Below are positions 61,408 to 64,000 of a DNA stretch of 64,000 nucleotides, one piece after another (position 1 is the stretch's first letter; each line of letters opens with the position of its first letter). Under the pieces are notes generated by a model, which saw only the letters and a list, made by a program, of their open reading frames with translations, was not told where the DNA came from and made no database searches. The position numbers and the translations under genes are program-made. Origin of the DNA: Agapetus fuscipes (taxonomy: Eukaryota; Arthropoda; Insecta; Trichoptera; Glossosomatidae); NCBI GenBank assembly GCA_951799405.1, contig OX637342.1, forward strand, positions 2,976,001 to 3,040,000, given 5' to 3'.

Positions 61408-64000
61408 AAAGGGTTAATGGGAAGGGGCAACCGTTGACCCACGCTGGAGAGGCCCTGAAATCTGCTGCTACTGTCGCAACCGTGAGAGGAAAAGCCAGCA
61501 GCATTTTTATCAATGGCATAATAGATGGAGTAACTCGTGAACTACTGGTGGACACGGGAGCAACCAGGACAATTCTGAGACGCGACATAGTGGCACGAGG
61601 TAAGCAGATTGCACCAACAAAGTGGTCTCTGCACACCGCCACGGGAGAGTCAGCACAGGTGTATGGGGAGACGATTGCCACCTTCCAAATTGGCAGCACC
61701 ACTTTTGATCATCGGACGTTGGTGGCCAACATTGAAGAAGACGTTATATTGGGAATGGACATACTGGACAGATTTGGGTGCAGTTTAAATTTAAAGAAAG
61801 GGTCCATTAAAATTGTAAATGAAGAAGTCATCCTGCAAAGACGGAAAGAACTGGCTGCACGTGTTATCCTAGCCAAGAATACCGAAGTGAAGGGGCGATC
61901 CGAGATGATAGTGAGTGCCCGCCTGGATTCCAGTAGTACAAATGACCAAATCTGTATGATAGAACCGGAGAACATGGACAATGTTAACAAAGGAGTCATG
62001 GTGGCAAGAACAGTGATTCGCGCAAAGGAGACCATTCCTGTCAAGATCATGAATGTGAACAGCTACCCAGTTAAAATGAATGAAGGTTTTGTTTTGGGCA
62101 GATGTGAGAGGATAACTTCCATTGTGCAACAGATGACAAACATGTCATGCGAAGGAAACAAATTGTCAACACAATTGGAAGCCCTGGTCCACGACGCTTC
62201 CCAAGGTCTAACCGAGGAAAACAAACGGAGAGTGAGGAGTTTGATCTGCCGCTACCAGAACATTTTCGAGGACTCTAATGGCCGTCTGGGAAGAACCAAG
62301 GTAGTGCGACATAGCATAGACACCGGAGAAGCGAGACCAATAAAACAGGCTCCAAGAAGACTACCTTTTGCAAAGCGGGAAGAAGCTGACAAGATCATCA
62401 AAGACATGAGCAAGGATGGCATCATAGAACCATCAAGTAGCCCTTGGACATCCCCGGTGGTACTGGTGAAAAAGAAGGATGGTACCACGAGATTTTGTGT
62501 GGACTACAGACTGCTCAACGATGTTACGAAAAAGGATAGTTACCCTCTGCCAAGGATTGACGACACCTTGGACACATTGGCAGGATGCACCATTTTTTCC
62601 ACATTAGACCTGAAAAGTGGCTACTGGCAAGTTGAATTGGATGCCAAAGATAAGGAGAAAACTGCATTCTCGACTGGATCTGGACTTTGGCAGTTCACCG
62701 TGATGCCATTTGGCTTATGCAATGCCCCCGCCACGTTTGAAAGGCTGATGGAGAATGTGCTGCGAGGACTGTCATGGGAAACCTGCCTGGTATACTTGGA
62801 TGACATAATCATCCTGGGAAAGGACTTCAACCATCAGTTGAGAAATCTGGAGCAAGTTTTCGGGCGACTACAAGACGCTGGACTGAAGCTCAACCCGAAA
62901 AAGTGTAACCTGTTCAAGAAACAAGTAAATTACCTGGGACACATAGTTTCTCAACGTGGAGTTGAAGTTGACCCTGCCAAAATCAAGGCAGTAAGAGACT
63001 GGCCCGTGCTGAAGGACAAACATGAAACTAGGAGTTTCCTGGGGCTGTGCACTTATTACAGGAGGTTTGTGCCAAGATTTGCGGACATTGCAAAACCGCT
63101 CACCAAGCTTACGGAAGAAAACACTCGCTTCCATTGGAGTGATTCCTGCGCACAAGCATTTGAAGAGCTTAAGGGAAGATTAACAAGTGCCCCCATCTTG
63201 AGCTACCCACGAAAAGATGGAAAGTTCATCCTGGATACCGACGCTAGTAATGTGGGGATAGGAGGCGTCCTTTCCCAAATACAGGATGGGCATGAGACTG
63301 TTCTGGGTTACTTCAGTAAAGTGCTTTCCAAGCCAGAACGAAATTATTGCGTGACCAGACGAGAGCTTCTTGCCGTGATAAAATCAGTGGAACACTTCCG
63401 CAAATACTTGTACGGGAGAAAATTCACACTACGGACTGATCATGCTGCACTGGTTTGGCTTCTGAAATTCAAAAACCCAGAAGGGCAAGTGGCTAGATGG
63501 ATTGAAAGGCTCCAGGAGTATGATTATGACTCCGAACATAGACCTGGCACGCTTCATCGAAATGCGGATGCATTATCCAGACGACCATGCGCCAGTGACT
63601 GCAAACATTGCAGCAAGATGGAGGACAAGGTAGCAATTGTCCAAAGGACGACCACCGAAGATGAGGACTGGCAAGATGAAAAATTGGCGCAAGACCAACT
63701 GAATGATCCGGACTTGAAGTATGTGATGGAATGGGCGCGAGAAGGAGAAAGGCCAACCTGGGAAAAACTCGCCCCCTTATCACCAACTGTCAAGGCTTAT
63801 TGGGCTCAATGGGGATCCATAGTGATAGAAGGAGGGTTTCTGAAACGAAAGATCGAGAAGGAAGACGGCACACTTAGAAGAAAGCAAACCCTCGTTCCGA
63901 GGAGCCGAGTACCGGAAATCCTTGGACTGCTGCATGGAGGAACTTCTGGAGGACATCTAGGCGTTAAGAAGACGCTGGAGAAAGTGAAAGAGCGATTTTA
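61356..64000 (+). CDS. pol: Pol of the Ty3/gypsy-type element, partial (protease, RT, RNase H, integrase start)
   Basis: The frame opens after a TAG at 61353-61355, overlaps gag by 52 nt, and has no stop to 64000. There is no useful ATG at the front, in line with expression by -1 frameshift as Gag-Pol. Protease: LLVDTGAT with the catalytic Asp at about 61551. Reverse transcriptase: FCVDYRLLND, YPLPRIDDTLD, FSTLDLKSGYWQ, MPFGLCNAPATFERLM, and the active-site YLDD at 62793-62804. RNase H: DTDASNVGIGG at about 63234, with YFSKVLSKPE and TDHAAL following. The last residues (LLHGGTSGGHLGVKKTL) are the first His pair of the integrase H2C2 zinc finger. All visible key residues are present. Confidence 0.95.
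61398..61404 (+). promoter_or_regulatory. Candidate -1 ribosomal frameshift site before the gag stop
   Basis: GGAAAAC is read G GAA AAC in the gag frame, immediately before TAG at 61405-61407. Pol continues in the -1 frame, which is open from 61356. The A-site shift (AAC to AAA) is of the type used by retroviral A AAA AAC sites, and a G GAY P-site is known from MMTV pro-pol. A downstream stimulatory structure was not worked out. Confidence 0.55.

Larger units (their letters stand above)
28865..64000 (-). other. LSD1 intron running past the window end (inferred)
   Basis: The exon at 28709-28864 is internal (it starts mid-codon and mid-domain), and no earlier LSD1 exon can be recognised above it on the minus strand. 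The whole upper 35 kb is therefore most simply one intron, filled with SINEs, LINE tails, short inverted-repeat elements and an antisense LTR retrotransposon. A short unrecognised exon or an assembly error could change this. Confidence 0.6.
58893..64000 (+). mobile_element. Ty3/gypsy-type LTR retrotransposon, 5' part, open reading frames intact in window
   Basis: Order seen: 5' LTR, primer-binding-like site, leader of about 650 nt, gag (60031-61407), pol in the -1 frame (61356 to the edge). Pol order is protease, reverse transcriptase, RNase H, integrase start, which is the Ty3/gypsy order. No stop or frameshift interrupts either frame, which suggests a young insertion. Coding DNA is near 50% GC, clearly above the flanks. 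The integrase body and 3' LTR are beyond the window. It lies antisense to LSD1. The clade within Ty3/gypsy is not assigned. Confidence 0.93.

Overview
The window reads as one stretch of an AT-rich, repeat-filled insect nuclear genome. Lepidoptera is my best guess. It rests on the style of the RTE-type LINE tails, on repeats carrying a 'TCTCAAAAACGGCTC' phrase and on many 'TAGGTAGGTA'-like runs. That is recollection of typical moth and butterfly repeats, not a search result. There are no bacterial features, no CRISPR array and no rRNA.

Host gene. The only host protein gene I can support is on the minus strand. Five exons (28709-28864, 17675-17908, 14568-14751, 10923-11050, 10009-10124) encode the last 271 residues of the histone lysine demethylase LSD1/KDM1A (Drosophila Su(var)3-3). 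All splice sites are GT-AG, all phases agree, and the product runs from 'VRNGYSCVPVAL' through 'LPLGVLK', '[10 protein letters not shown]', '[12 protein letters not shown]' and 'LFFAGEHT' to a stop at 10009-10011. The upstream exons (SWIRM, N-terminal FAD-binding half, Tower) are not visible, so 28865 to the window end is most simply one intron of more than 35 kb. The region below about 9.3 kb is 3' flank.

Retrotransposon. At 58893-64000, on the plus strand and antisense to LSD1, lies the 5' part of a Ty3/gypsy-type LTR retrotransposon. It has a 472-bp LTR (TGTTA...TAACA) with TATA and AATAAA signals, a primer-binding-site-like sequence, and a 458-residue Gag. Gag has an N-terminal SAP-like domain, a long coiled coil, a capsid-like region and a CCHC knuckle. 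A pol frame in -1 stays open to the window edge (protease, RT, RNase H, start of integrase). A slippery-looking GGAAAAC sits directly before the gag stop. Both frames are open in this window.

Repeats. Most of the rest is dispersed repeats. Family A is a SINE-like repeat of about 250 bp with a (TTAGAT)n-like tail and more than 30 copies or pieces. Families B and D are tRNA-headed SINEs, and family H has a class-II-tRNA-like head. There are several 5'-truncated LINE tails and many short inverted-repeat elements: hAT-like with an 8-bp TSD, Harbinger-like with a TAA TSD, and families E, G and J. Nesting is common and often leaves readable target-site duplications, so relative insertion order can be worked out. 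Intron 11051-14567 also holds two tandem arrays with periods near 438 and 304 bp. Several dispersed copies carry a CUGANGA-U-hairpin-GAAA motif with covarying stems that resembles a hammerhead ribozyme core.
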